A stretch of 16,213 nt of DNA from Candidatus Bathyarchaeota archaeon (GCA_009889585.1 WUQV01000297.1:1-16213); one strand, 5' to 3'; positions 5,219 to 13,139 are shown, counted from the stretch's first letter. Notes: a model not told the origin generated them from the letters alone. Numbers and translations are program-made.

Positions 5219-7171
5219 TTACAGTAGCCGGGTGATGATTTCCGTTAAGTCTAATACCTCAATCGGCCTATCGTATTCTCGCGTTGCATCCTGCAAGTTC
5301 CTTACGCAAAATGGACAAGCCGTTATTAAAGCTTGAGCTTTAACTTCCTCAGCCTCCTTAACCCTCTCCAACGCCGTTCGCACAGCCGTTTCAGCGAATG
5401 CAGCCTTAACGCCCCCTCCTGCGCCACAACACCAACCTTCATCTCGATTTCGTGGCATCTCGACGAACTTAATCCTAGGTATGGCTTCAAGAACAGCCCT
5501 AGGGGGTTCGTAAACCTTCGGCCTTTCACGTTCAGGTAAAAACGCGGCCCTACTCCTGCTAAGATGACAAGGGTCATGATACGTTACAACCATATTCAAT
5601 TCCTTTGTAAACTTAAGCTTGCCCTCTTCTAAGAGTGGGTGCAATAATTCTGCTGTATGCAGAACTTTAGGAATTATCTTTAAATTGAAGACTTCATCAT
5701 AGTCCCTACTTAGCGTTATATAACATCCTGCGCAAGATGTAATCACTAACTCAACTCCACTATTATTTATCACATCGACGTTATGCTTAGCAACTTCAAG
5801 CGCTATATCCCATTGACCAGTGCGTATTAAAGGCGAACCACAACACCATTCCTCCTGCCCTAGGATGCTAAAGTTCAACCCAAGGGACTTAAAGATCTTA
5901 ACCGTCGATTCCGCGATAGAATGCTGTCTATAACATGCAGTACAACCTACGAAGTATATCATCTTAGCCCTTTGCGGCAAGCGTTCCTTAAGCCAAGCGA
6001 ACCTCTTCTCATGAGGTTCGAGGTATGGATTGCGATTCTCCTTTACGCTTTTGCCGAAGCGAGCGTGAGGGGGCAACGGGCCCCTCCCTTCCTTAACGAG
6101 ATGCTTCCTCATGTTAACGGCATGATTAGCGTGCCTTATCTCAAGGGGGCAATGTACTTCACACGACCTACACGTCGTACAAACCCAAGTTTCCCCTAAT
6201 CCACGAGCGCCTTTGAACGCCTCGTTAAACCTCTTAAGCCAAAACCTAGGCCCTTCATATGCCTCATGCGTATAAGAAAGCGGACACACGGCGTTACACG
6301 TCCTACATCCGATGCAATAAAGCAATTCCTTAAAATCGTCCCTCTCTCGAACGGCCTTCCTTCCATCATCGATTAGGATTACGTATACGCGTGTGTTCGA
6401 ACCTAGGCGTCGACGGCCGATCGAAAGGTCTTGCTCTACGCTTTGAAGATTTAATTCGGACGAAATGGCCTCGAAGCCAAATGAGCCCGTGCAACGGGCT
6501 TGAAAGAGAGCATCTTCTCGATTACGAACTATTTTCTCCAATCCGACCAAAAGGACTACGTGCGAAGCTTCGCTCAATCCTCTCGTAATATTCCTAGAGT
6601 GCTCCGTGAAGAACACCGTGCCGTCCTCAGCTGAGATGGCGCTAACGCCTAAGAGGACGACTTCGCCTTCCTTACCCTCCGTCGACCTTTCGCCATCCCA
6701 GCTGAACGGCGTGGATACAAACGACCTCCACTTAGCCTCAAACGTAACCCCCCTTAACATCTGCCAATAGGACCTCCTCCCTTTAGTTGGGATGAAGCCC
6801 TCGAACTCTCGATAATAGGCCTCATCTATTTCAAAGCCCTCTTGAATCAATAGCTCCCTTAGTTGCTCTACGGTATTCGATTTGTTTATTGAAACCTTCT
6901 TATGCTGGTCGCATATGCGCTTTAACACTTTTACAACATCTTTAGCATCATCAGCATGAATTAACTCAACTTCAGGATAACGTTCATGAAGGACATCCTT
7001 CAATCGTTGGATCAACAGATCCAAGCGTTCAATAGAGTACTTACGTATATCTCGTAACCTCGCCTTAATCTCCTCTAGGTTGAATTCAGAAGGCCTTTGA
7101 CGAAAGGCGTAGAGGATTTGAGGCACCTTATACCCAACAGTCGGATTTAGGATTACGATTGGAATAGGCAT
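5219..7171 (-). CDS. LutB-LutA/HdrD-type fusion: LUD domain, two [4Fe-4S] clusters and two CCG domains
   Basis: A 650-residue cytoplasmic electron-transfer protein. Residues about 85-270 match a LUD domain (strand AEDGTVFFTE, then SHVVLLVGLEKIV, as in LutB). Two ferredoxin motifs follow, C286-x2-C289-x2-C292-x3-C296P and C331-x2-C334-x2-C337-x3-C341P. Two CCG domains follow: C410...C443-C444...C480-x2-C483 and C535...C581-C582...C619-x2-C622, the Cys pattern that in HdrB/HdrD holds non-cubane [4Fe-4S] clusters. In the bacterial L-lactate system the LUD-ferredoxin part is LutB and the CCG part is LutA, so this is in effect a LutB-LutA fusion; in HdrD-like proteins the CCG domains reduce disulfides or pass electrons. 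It is last in the operon, 6 bases after the ferredoxin subunit, and is the likely electron acceptor or donor of the Mo/W enzyme. The start is fixed by a near-perfect Shine-Dalgarno sequence. Confidence 0.92.
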   Translation of the reverse strand: MPIPIVILNPTVGYKVPQILYAFRQRPSEFNLEEIKARLRDIRKYSIERLDLLIQRLKDVLHERYPEVELIHADDAKDVVKVLKRICDQHKKVSINKSNTVEQLRELLIQEGFEIDEAYYREFEGFIPTKGRRSYWQMLRGVTFEAKWRSFVSTPFSWDGERSTEGKEGEVVLLGVSAISAEDGTVFFTEHSRNITRGLSEASHVVLLVGLEKIVRNREDALFQARCTGSFGFEAISSELNLQSVEQDLSIGRRRLGSNTRVYVILIDDGRKAVRERDDFKELLYCIGCRTCNAVCPLSYTHEAYEGPRFWLKRFNEAFKGARGLGETWVCTTCRSCEVHCPLEIRHANHAVNMRKHLVKEGRGPLPPHARFGKSVKENRNPYLEPHEKRFAWLKERLPQRAKMIYFVGCTACYRQHSIAESTVKIFKSLGLNFSILGQEEWCCGSPLIRTGQWDIALEVAKHNVDVINNSGVELVITSCAGCYITLSRDYDEVFNLKIIPKVLHTAELLHPLLEEGKLKFTKELNMVVTYHDPCHLSRSRAAFLPERERPKVYEPPRAVLEAIPRIKFVEMPRNRDEGWCCGAGGGVKAAFAETAVRTALERVKEAEEVKAQALITACPFCVRNLQDATREYDRPIEVLDLTEIITRLL

Positions 7172-7176
7172 CGTTA

Positions 7177-7188
7177 ATCACCTCCTTT
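7177..7188 (-). promoter_or_regulatory. strong Shine-Dalgarno site for the LUD-CCG protein
   Basis: AAAGGAGGTGAT stands 5-6 bases before ATG 7171 and overlaps the stop codon of the ferredoxin gene. It is the strongest ribosome-binding site noticed in the window; it fixes the start and indicates efficient initiation inside the operon. Confidence 0.8.
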
Positions 7189-7828
7189 GCTTTGACAAAT
7201 AATATACCGACGGACGCGTCTTAGCCTCCTCATAAAGGACGAACGCCCTCATGCTTCTCACGAGCTTCGAGACTTCGCCCTCCGGATCGTCAAGGTCCCC
7301 GAAGTGCCTCGCGTTTCCCACGCAAGTGTTTACGCACGTCGGGGTGACCTCAGGATCCTTCCCAGGGGTTTTGCCCGTTTCCTTCGCTTTATCGATCTTA
7401 TGAACGCAAAAGGTGCACTTAGATACGATCCTTTCCTTTAAGATTTGACTCTTCGATCTAACCTCCGTTTTCAACAGGGATAATGATATCGGCAACTCTA
7501 CCTTCTCCACATATACTCGAGAATCATAAGGACAAGCAATCATGCAAAGCCTGCATCCAATGCATTTATCATAATCAATTATAACTATTCCATCTTCACG
7601 CCTAATTGTAGCCTCAGTTGGACAAACATTCACACAAGCTGGCTCTTCACAATGCATACAAGGCATTGGAAGAAGAGTCCTTCTAACGTTAGGATACTCT
7701 CCATCTTCAAAATCTATTACTCTACCCCATGATATTCCTTGAAGGTAGTTCTCAACTTCGCATGCAACCGTACAAGTTAAGCAACCAAGACATTTATTAA
7801 GGTCTATTACCATCGCCCAATGCGTCAT
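7178..7828 (-). CDS. four-[4Fe-4S] ferredoxin subunit of a Mo/W oxidoreductase (DmsB/NrfC/PsrB type)
   Basis: A 216-residue electron-transfer subunit with all 16 cysteines for four [4Fe-4S] clusters: C13/C16/C19/C23 (CLGCLTCTVACE), C57/C60/C65/C69 (CMHCEEPACVNVCP), C89/C92/C95/C99 (CIGCRLCMIACP) and C138/C141 with C165/C169. The long spacing in the fourth set and the final GNARHFGDLDDP are typical of beta subunits paired with DMSO-reductase-family catalytic subunits. There is no signal peptide, consistent with a cytoplasmic complex. It lies 31 bases downstream of the catalytic subunit and 6 bases before the LUD-CCG protein, so electrons probably move between those two through it. No NrfD/DmsC-type membrane anchor is encoded, which sets the complex apart from respiratory reductases of this family. 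Confidence 0.95.
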   Translation of the reverse strand: MTHWAMVIDLNKCLGCLTCTVACEVENYLQGISWGRVIDFEDGEYPNVRRTLLPMPCMHCEEPACVNVCPTEATIRREDGIVIIDYDKCIGCRLCMIACPYDSRVYVEKVELPISLSLLKTEVRSKSQILKERIVSKCTFCVHKIDKAKETGKTPGKDPEVTPTCVNTCVGNARHFGDLDDPEGEVSKLVRSMRAFVLYEEAKTRPSVYYLSKQRR

Positions 7829-7859
7829 ATTACCACTTTATGTGAACGTTATCCGTCCT

Positions 7860-10574
7860 CTAGACCCTATAAATCTTCACTTTCGCCAAATCACATGCGG
7901 ATCCGCCGGCGTCTAAGATGTCGAGGTCGAGCTTTATGAAGTCGCTTACGTTCGGGACTAGCAGATCCTTAGCGTACGGAGTTGCCCATTGGCCAAGCTG
8001 TCCAACAAGTAAGGCAACGTCCGGCCTTTGGCCTCCCCTTACTATTACCTTGCCCTCCTTCCTTCCGAGTGGCGACTCTATGACGACGATGTCGCCGTGT
8101 TTAATCCCCCTTCTTTCGGCTGCCCTAGAGCTTACGACTATTCCTCCAAAGTCTAGGGCCCTCGCCGCAGCGGTAAGCATCCTCGGGTTTGATACGTTAC
8201 CAGTCCAGGATAGGCAAGGGCTTCTGCTGGCGATAAGCCACATATCGTACTCCTCGGGATCAACCCCGTTTCTCCTATAATACTCATCTAATTCCTTAGA
8301 GAAATCCTTAGCACATGGTATAGCTTGATACTCCTTAAGCTGTTTATCCCACCAATGAATTCCTCGTTCATGAAGCCTATTCTTCAACTCCTCCCCAACT
8401 CTTTTAACCCTCTCTTGATATGGTATCTCAAACCTAAGGTCACTCTTCTTTAGAACATAATATAAGTACCTCTCAAGCTTGGGATAAGGCTTTAAATAAA
8501 CACTATTCTTCTTAAACCAATCCATGCCGTATACTTCTTTACCGCCGCTTAACATTGCTGTAGCTGCCTTACATATTCTATCCCATATTTCCTCTGAAGT
8601 ATGCTTTCTATCCTCATCCAACCTAAAGTCATAATTCTCACCTGATAATGGAATTCCAGTACCAGATCCTCTATTAATCCTAGAGTTAAACTCCTTTAAC
8701 AAACCTAGCCTATCCATTAATTCAACTATTATATCAGTCATATCCATCGTATTATGTACTGGCTTAACGACAGGTTGCTTAAGGATGTAGCCATAATAAT
8801 CCCATAAGCTAAACCAATGCTTAGAGAAAACCGAGCATAATTGATAACCTTCTAAATCGGTATGATCCGGTAGAATAAGGTCAGCATACCAACTCGTCTC
8901 ATCTATGACGTAGGTGAAGTGTACGACGAACGGGAACTTCTTCATCACCCTTTCTACGAGCTCTGGATCCCATTGGGTTCTAACAGGGTTCGCCCTGTAT
9001 ATAATCCAAACGTCAGGTGGAGACGGCTTAGGCCAATTCTCAGGGGGCTCGTCCATGAACATCCAAGCTAAGGTGAAAGGGGCTATTCCGGTCGCCCACC
9101 CTCGGCTGCCAGCGAGGGGGATGAGCGCCGTAAGCGGCGCCCTAAACATGACCTTCGGAGGCCATTTGCCTCTCTCCGTCGGGTTTAAGTATTGGTTCAT
9201 GAAGCCGTCCGGGCCTGGCTCAACGCTCATCCATCGAGTTTCATACGGAGGGTTTAACCTGCTCCCAGGGCCTATGGCTCCGCCAGGAACCTCCAACGCC
9301 CCGACGAGCATGAGCAACACGGTCCTAGCCCAACACGTTTCATACCCTCCTGGTCCATTGTTGACGGTCTTCCCAAGCTGTATGGCGACAGGCCTGTAGG
9401 GAAGTTCCTCACCATCGATTTCTATCGTAGCTCCTAAGCATGCATTCTTAAGGAATTCTTCGGTTACTTCCCTTATCGTACCTACTGGGATATCGCATAT
9501 CTTCTCCGCAAATTCAGGAGAATAATCCTTTACAGCTTCAATAAGCAATTGAAAGCTAGTTTTACACTTAAAAGATTCATGCTCCCAAATTACACCATCA
9601 GGACCTACCTCTACTCCACTTACTTCATACTCCCCCTCTAAAGCAAGATCCTTAATCGATGGATCATCATAAACCTTCTGCTTATTATCTACTAAATCCC
9701 ATATTAACGGCTTCTTCGTTTCCTTATCCCTTATATAATATCCATTTGGGCCTATTAAGTAAGGACTATTCGTCATCTTCTTTAAGAACTCTAAATCGCA
9801 AACCTCCTTCCAATTCTTCTCATGAAGGATAACATGTATCATGGAAAATAGGAAGATGGCATCAGTCTTCGGCTTAATGAAAATCACTTTATCTGCAAAC
9901 GCTCCAGTGACGGAGAGATGTGGCTCCACATGAACCATTTTCAACCCTTGTTCTTTAGCTTGAGCTAACCTCCAAGCGCTAGCGCCATCCGAACTAACGT
10001 CGTTATGACCAAACGACAATAAGTACTTCGTCCTAGGGAGGTCAGCTACTACCATGAAAGCTCTATGCCAAAACTCTCCAAAAACATGCTCAGAATGATA
10101 ACACTTAACGCCTTGACCCGTTCCTATCGTAAGATCTATCGGCCCCGTCCATCTAAACATCGTAGATAAGAAGACCGTTAGCAATCCGAAGTGGCCTTCT
10201 GGGGTTCCTGCCGCTCCTAGCGTTAAAGCTATCCTTGGATATCCATTTTCATCAATACCTCCCTTCTCCTTTACTCTTCGCAATTTATCAGCTAAAATAT
10301 TTAAAGCCTCATCCCAACTTATCTCCTTCCACTTAGGATCTTCATTCCTTCCTTTATTCGAATTCGTCCTAAGTAGTGGCGACCTCACTCTATGAGGATT
10401 ATATAGCTTTTCAATTAATCCATAAGCCTTTGAGCAAATCCTTCCACCAGATGGATGAAAAGGCGCTAAAGCATAATTTTGCTCAATACCAATGGCAATT
10501 CCATCTTCTACTTTCACTAAGATAGGATCAGGACCATTATAACATTGATAACAATAAGTAGGTATTAACTCCAC
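7860..10574 (-). CDS. molybdopterin (Mo/W) oxidoreductase catalytic subunit, DMSO reductase family
   Basis: A 904-residue catalytic subunit. The N-terminus has CYQC (Cys8, Cys11) and, after a gap, GRICSKAYG (Cys47); the third Cys expected near residue 15 is Pro, so the N-terminal cluster motif is incomplete. ISWDEALNILADKL is the usual start of the molybdopterin domain. The FGHNDVSSDGA, PDVWIIYRANPVRTQWDPE and ETSWYADLILPDHTDLEGYQ regions fit the central domains, and the end from about residue 790 is the molydopterin dinucleotide-binding domain (VSNPRMLTAAARAL, RGIKHGDIVVIESPLGRKEG). The metal ligand is unclear; KCYHSEHVFG is the relevant region. No Tat signal is present, so it is cytoplasmic. 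The N-terminal pattern recalls PadB-like phenylacetyl-CoA oxidoreductases, which I could not verify. Start: GTG 10574, one base after the stop of the upstream beta subunit. Confidence 0.93.
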   Translation of the reverse strand: MELIPTYCYQCYNGPDPILVKVEDGIAIGIEQNYALAPFHPSGGRICSKAYGLIEKLYNPHRVRSPLLRTNSNKGRNEDPKWKEISWDEALNILADKLRRVKEKGGIDENGYPRIALTLGAAGTPEGHFGLLTVFLSTMFRWTGPIDLTIGTGQGVKCYHSEHVFGEFWHRAFMVVADLPRTKYLLSFGHNDVSSDGASAWRLAQAKEQGLKMVHVEPHLSVTGAFADKVIFIKPKTDAIFLFSMIHVILHEKNWKEVCDLEFLKKMTNSPYLIGPNGYYIRDKETKKPLIWDLVDNKQKVYDDPSIKDLALEGEYEVSGVEVGPDGVIWEHESFKCKTSFQLLIEAVKDYSPEFAEKICDIPVGTIREVTEEFLKNACLGATIEIDGEELPYRPVAIQLGKTVNNGPGGYETCWARTVLLMLVGALEVPGGAIGPGSRLNPPYETRWMSVEPGPDGFMNQYLNPTERGKWPPKVMFRAPLTALIPLAGSRGWATGIAPFTLAWMFMDEPPENWPKPSPPDVWIIYRANPVRTQWDPELVERVMKKFPFVVHFTYVIDETSWYADLILPDHTDLEGYQLCSVFSKHWFSLWDYYGYILKQPVVKPVHNTMDMTDIIVELMDRLGLLKEFNSRINRGSGTGIPLSGENYDFRLDEDRKHTSEEIWDRICKAATAMLSGGKEVYGMDWFKKNSVYLKPYPKLERYLYYVLKKSDLRFEIPYQERVKRVGEELKNRLHERGIHWWDKQLKEYQAIPCAKDFSKELDEYYRRNGVDPEEYDMWLIASRSPCLSWTGNVSNPRMLTAAARALDFGGIVVSSRAAERRGIKHGDIVVIESPLGRKEGKVIVRGGQRPDVALLVGQLGQWATPYAKDLLVPNVSDFIKLDLDILDAGGSACDLAKVKIYRV

Positions 10575-10575
10575 A

Positions 10576-11307
10576 TTATTTCGCCCGAATTCTAATTAAC
10601 GTATCAACGGCAATCGCTCGATCAGGTCCAACTATAAGCGGGTTTATATCTAACTCGACTATCTCTGGATTCTCTTCGACCATCTTTGAAACTTTAAGAA
10701 CAGTATCAACTAACAACTCCATGTTTATCGGTCTCATGTCCCTAAAGGCTCCTAGTATCTCCTTCCCTTTTAAGTACTTAATCATGCTATACACATCTGA
10801 CTCCTTAATCGGTATCACTCTAAATTCCACATCCCTATAAACTTCTACATAAATGCCTCCGAATCCAAAGGAGATTAAATGATCGAATTGTTCATCAGCT
10901 ATTGCTCCAATGAATATCTCTCTAGTTTCACGAGTAGAAACATCTTGGCTTGCTAAAATCCCATTAATGCTTACTCCCTCTTTATATCTTTTCGCATTAC
11001 CTATGATCATATCTATTGCAACAACTGCTTCATCATCTGAAGTAACCCTTCTTATTGTGCCAGCATTAACAGCCGATCTTATCTCACGAGATATAACCTT
11101 TAAAAAAGTAGGATACCCTGGCCATTCGGCCATCTTTTTAAGGTCGCTTAAGTAATCCACACCACTTCTTCCCTCCTTATACTCAACCATTACCTCCTTA
11201 GGACAAGAGATGCCATACTCTTGAAGGACGCTTCTAGCCTCATACTCGCTAAGGATTTCCACACCTTTTAAAGAGAGATCCTGTAGAACCTTAGACTTCA
11301 TTTTCAT
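10576..11307 (-). CDS. ADP-forming acyl-CoA synthetase beta subunit (ATP-grasp), expected His replaced
   Basis: A 243-residue ATP-grasp subunit (PF13549 type), similar in length to the roughly 230-residue beta subunits of archaeal acetyl-CoA synthetase (ADP-forming). LSEYEARSVLQEYGISCPKE is the usual N-terminal helix and loop, SFGFGGIYVEVYRDVEFRVIP the ATP-grasp core, and VELDINPLIVGP the metal/nucleotide-binding end. Together with the alpha subunit it would convert acyl-CoA + ADP + Pi to acid + ATP + CoA, or the reverse. The segment usually reading SPDILHKSDVGG reads SREIRSAVNAGT, so the second phospho-histidine (His71beta in Pyrococcus furiosus) is Ser78. The reaction may run by a shorter phosphoryl route or be altered. 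AAGGTGG directly before ATG 11307 fits better with the second ATG, at 11301. It follows alpha by 5 bases. Confidence 0.88.
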   Translation of the reverse strand: MKMKSKVLQDLSLKGVEILSEYEARSVLQEYGISCPKEVMVEYKEGRSGVDYLSDLKKMAEWPGYPTFLKVISREIRSAVNAGTIRRVTSDDEAVVAIDMIIGNAKRYKEGVSINGILASQDVSTRETREIFIGAIADEQFDHLISFGFGGIYVEVYRDVEFRVIPIKESDVYSMIKYLKGKEILGAFRDMRPINMELLVDTVLKVSKMVEENPEIVELDINPLIVGPDRAIAVDTLIRIRAK

Positions 11308-11312
11308 CCACC

Positions 11313-12689
11313 TTAAGCAGATGGCAAAAGCGCTAAAAACGCCCTAGCCGCTTCTCTTAAGTTATCGAGGACTGCTACGTTTTTAACGTTCTCAAGATAC
11401 CTCCTAGTCCCCTCCTGTCTATCGCCAACCGGCACGACGATAACGGGCTTATCGTATTGCGGAGCGAGCTCCTTAATCGCCTCCGCGTGGCCGTACGCTC
11501 CGACAGGCCAAGCGCTATAATCGGCTATGTGAATCGAGAGGAGGACGCCGTCGACGTTTTTATCATCTAACACCGCCTTAAGGGCCGTTCTATGCATTCT
11601 CTCGGGGCCTCCCATTAGCCCGGGCCAAATGTCAACCGGATTTCCGATCGGAAGCCATGGAGGCGATAGCTCTTGTACGGCCTTCTTCGCCTCATCCGAT
11701 AGTTCGGCTAACCTTAAGCCGAACTCCTCGAGTATATCTATCGCCATTACGCCAGCCGCTCCATGATGTGTTAACATCGCTATCTTATCCCCCTTCATCC
11801 TCGGGAGCTTGAGCAAGGCGTGGCTGACAGCTTGAAGCTCTGTATAATCCCTAACGCGTTGGGCTTCCGCTTGCCTTAGAACTCCTTCGAATACTTTATC
11901 CTCCACCGCTAGCGATCCAGTGTGAGACATCACGGCCTCCCTGCCGGCCTTCGTCTCCCCGGCCTTCATAACTATGACGTCCTTCCCCCTTGCCTTCGCT
12001 CCCTTAATCGCCTCAAGGAAGGCTTTGCCTCTGCCCGGCCTAAGGCCTTCTAAGTGGACGAATATCTGCTTTATCTTCGGATCCTCAGCGTAATACCTTA
12101 TTATGTCCACGTGATCTACGTCGCAAATCCCTCCTACGTCGACTATCTTACCGTACTTAAGCCTCGGGAATCCGGCGAAGAAAAGCCCCGTTTGACACAT
12201 AACGCCGATTGGCTCGTAATCCCTTTTCTCGATCGGGATGAACGAAGTCGTGAAGTTATCGAAGAAGTTATGAGTTCCTAACGTGTTCGGACCTAATATC
12301 CTCATTTCGGCTCGTTTAGCTGTTTCCACTATCTCGTCTTGAAACTTCTTACCCTCCCCTCCGACCTCTGCGAAACCTTGGCTTACGACGATGACGGACT
12401 TTATCCCCTTCTCTGCACAAGCCTTCACAACGCTAGGTACGATATGTCTCGGAATGGCTATCAAGGCGAGATCTACGTCCGCCTTTATATCCCTAACGTC
12501 CTTATAGCACTTCCTGCCTAGGACTTCATCATACCTAGGGTTCACAGGGTAGATTTCGCCCTTATAACCGAACCATATCATGTTCTCCATGACGTTAAAC
12601 GATCCAGGCCCCGTCCTCGTTGTAGCGCCTATTACGGCCACAGACTTCGGGTTGAAGAACGGCTCCAACTCCTCATGAATTCCAGCCAT
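11313..12689 (-). CDS. ADP-forming acyl-CoA synthetase alpha subunit
   Basis: A 458-residue alpha subunit, close in length to the Pyrococcus ACD1 alpha protein. Residues about 8-135 form the CoA-binding Rossmann domain (NPKSVAVIGATTRTGPGS, then VDLALIAIP and ILGPNTLG). Two succinyl-CoA-ligase-like flavodoxin domains follow. His256, in AVMSHTGSLA, aligns with the phosphorylated catalytic His (His257alpha in Pyrococcus). KIAMLTHHGAAGVMAID and PWLPIGNPVDIWPG belong to the third domain. It is the first gene of the redox operon, with a TATA box 26 bases or so before the likely transcript start and only about 5 bases of leader. Substrate range (acetyl, branched, aryl or other acyl) cannot be read from sequence; linkage to the Mo/W enzyme suggests the acid made or used by that enzyme. 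Confidence 0.93.
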   Translation of the reverse strand: MAGIHEELEPFFNPKSVAVIGATTRTGPGSFNVMENMIWFGYKGEIYPVNPRYDEVLGRKCYKDVRDIKADVDLALIAIPRHIVPSVVKACAEKGIKSVIVVSQGFAEVGGEGKKFQDEIVETAKRAEMRILGPNTLGTHNFFDNFTTSFIPIEKRDYEPIGVMCQTGLFFAGFPRLKYGKIVDVGGICDVDHVDIIRYYAEDPKIKQIFVHLEGLRPGRGKAFLEAIKGAKARGKDVIVMKAGETKAGREAVMSHTGSLAVEDKVFEGVLRQAEAQRVRDYTELQAVSHALLKLPRMKGDKIAMLTHHGAAGVMAIDILEEFGLRLAELSDEAKKAVQELSPPWLPIGNPVDIWPGLMGGPERMHRTALKAVLDDKNVDGVLLSIHIADYSAWPVGAYGHAEAIKELAPQYDKPVIVVPVGDRQEGTRRYLENVKNVAVLDNLREAARAFLALLPSA

Positions 12690-12715
12690 AGGTATCGCCT
12701 ACGTGAGGTTGAAAA

Positions 12716-12726
12716 CCTTTAAAAGG
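12716..12726 (-). promoter_or_regulatory. TATA box of the five-gene redox operon
   Basis: On the minus strand CCTTTTAAAGG, centred near 12721, predicts a transcript start near 12695, a few bases before ATG 12689. It is the only good promoter seen before any of the five genes, consistent with one transcript. Confidence 0.5.
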
Positions 12727-12872
12727 CTTACGCGTAAGCAGTTCTAACACCCTGGTCATCCATATTTCTAAGCCTATTACAATTCATCTTACGGTTAAAA
12801 ACGTAAGCTCTCTCGTCTGGTTTCAGCAGGCAATGCTCGCTTGTAGCGAAGCCCGCTTCACGTCGACGTTAA

Positions 12873-13004
12873 AAGGCTGAAAGAGGGAAAAGCATCTATA
12901 GCTTGATGAAGGGCGAAGGGTTCAAGCTTAGCAGGAGCTCCTGAGAAGTCAAGGGAATTGATTTGAGGCTTGACGTCGTCTTTGCAGCTGTCGTCGATCG
13001 CTAG
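12873..13004 (+). pseudogene. possible remnant of a helix-turn-helix protein or transposase
   Basis: One plus-strand frame reads KAERGKSIYSLMKGEGFKLS then RSS, stops at TGA (12942-12944), and resumes in the same frame as EVKGIDLRLDVVFAAVVDR before TAG (13002-13004). The first part resembles the helix-turn-helix of invertases and transposases (G-K-S-I...GFKLSRSS); the second has a G-I-D strand, as in RNase H-like folds. No start codon or intact length is present. Interpretation as a decayed mobile-element gene is inference from a short stretch. Confidence 0.22.
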
Positions 13005-13029
13005 CTAAGCTTTCGATTGCCCTCGCGAG

Positions 13030-13119
13030 GTTACAAAAGACTTCGACGAGAAAGGACTCTCTAAAGACAAACCAAACATCAAAGAATAAATTAAGTTACA
13101 AAAGACTTCGACGAGAAAG
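13030..13119 (+). CRISPR. minimal CRISPR-like array: two 25-base repeats around one 40-base spacer
   Basis: Two identical 25-base copies lie at 13030-13054 and 13095-13119; each starts GTTACAAAAG and ends CGACGAGAAAG. They are separated by 40 non-repeated bases. The identity ends exactly at both borders. Repeat length, spacer length and the GAAAG end fit crenarchaeal-type arrays, but two copies are the minimum, no cas gene is present and no further copy is found at the next expected positions (near 12965 and 13160). A duplicated piece of decayed coding or transposon sequence is the alternative; the repeat is not palindromic. Confidence 0.35.
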
Positions 13120-13139
13120 CCTACGGTTTCAACCGTAGG
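13120..13139 (+). repeat. perfect hairpin next to the second repeat, IS605-end-like
   Basis: CCTACGG-TTTCAA-CCGTAGG: a 7-base perfect stem with a 6-base loop, the first base following the second 25-base repeat by none or one position. With the flanking GAAAG before and ATGAAT after it resembles right-end hairpins of IS200/IS605-type elements and their omega RNAs. Read as protein, the same bases give RKPTVSTVG followed by TGA. Confidence 0.4.

Noticed and set aside
7918..9399. Long plus-strand open frames (7918-8280, 8914-9399)
   Set aside because: They lie entirely opposite the molybdopterin oxidoreductase gene, whose translation has clear family motifs; their own translations show no domain.
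12903..12945. C/D-box-like pair TTGATGA ... CTGA
   Set aside because: The C box is imperfect, no internal D'/C' boxes are visible and the flanks do not pair.
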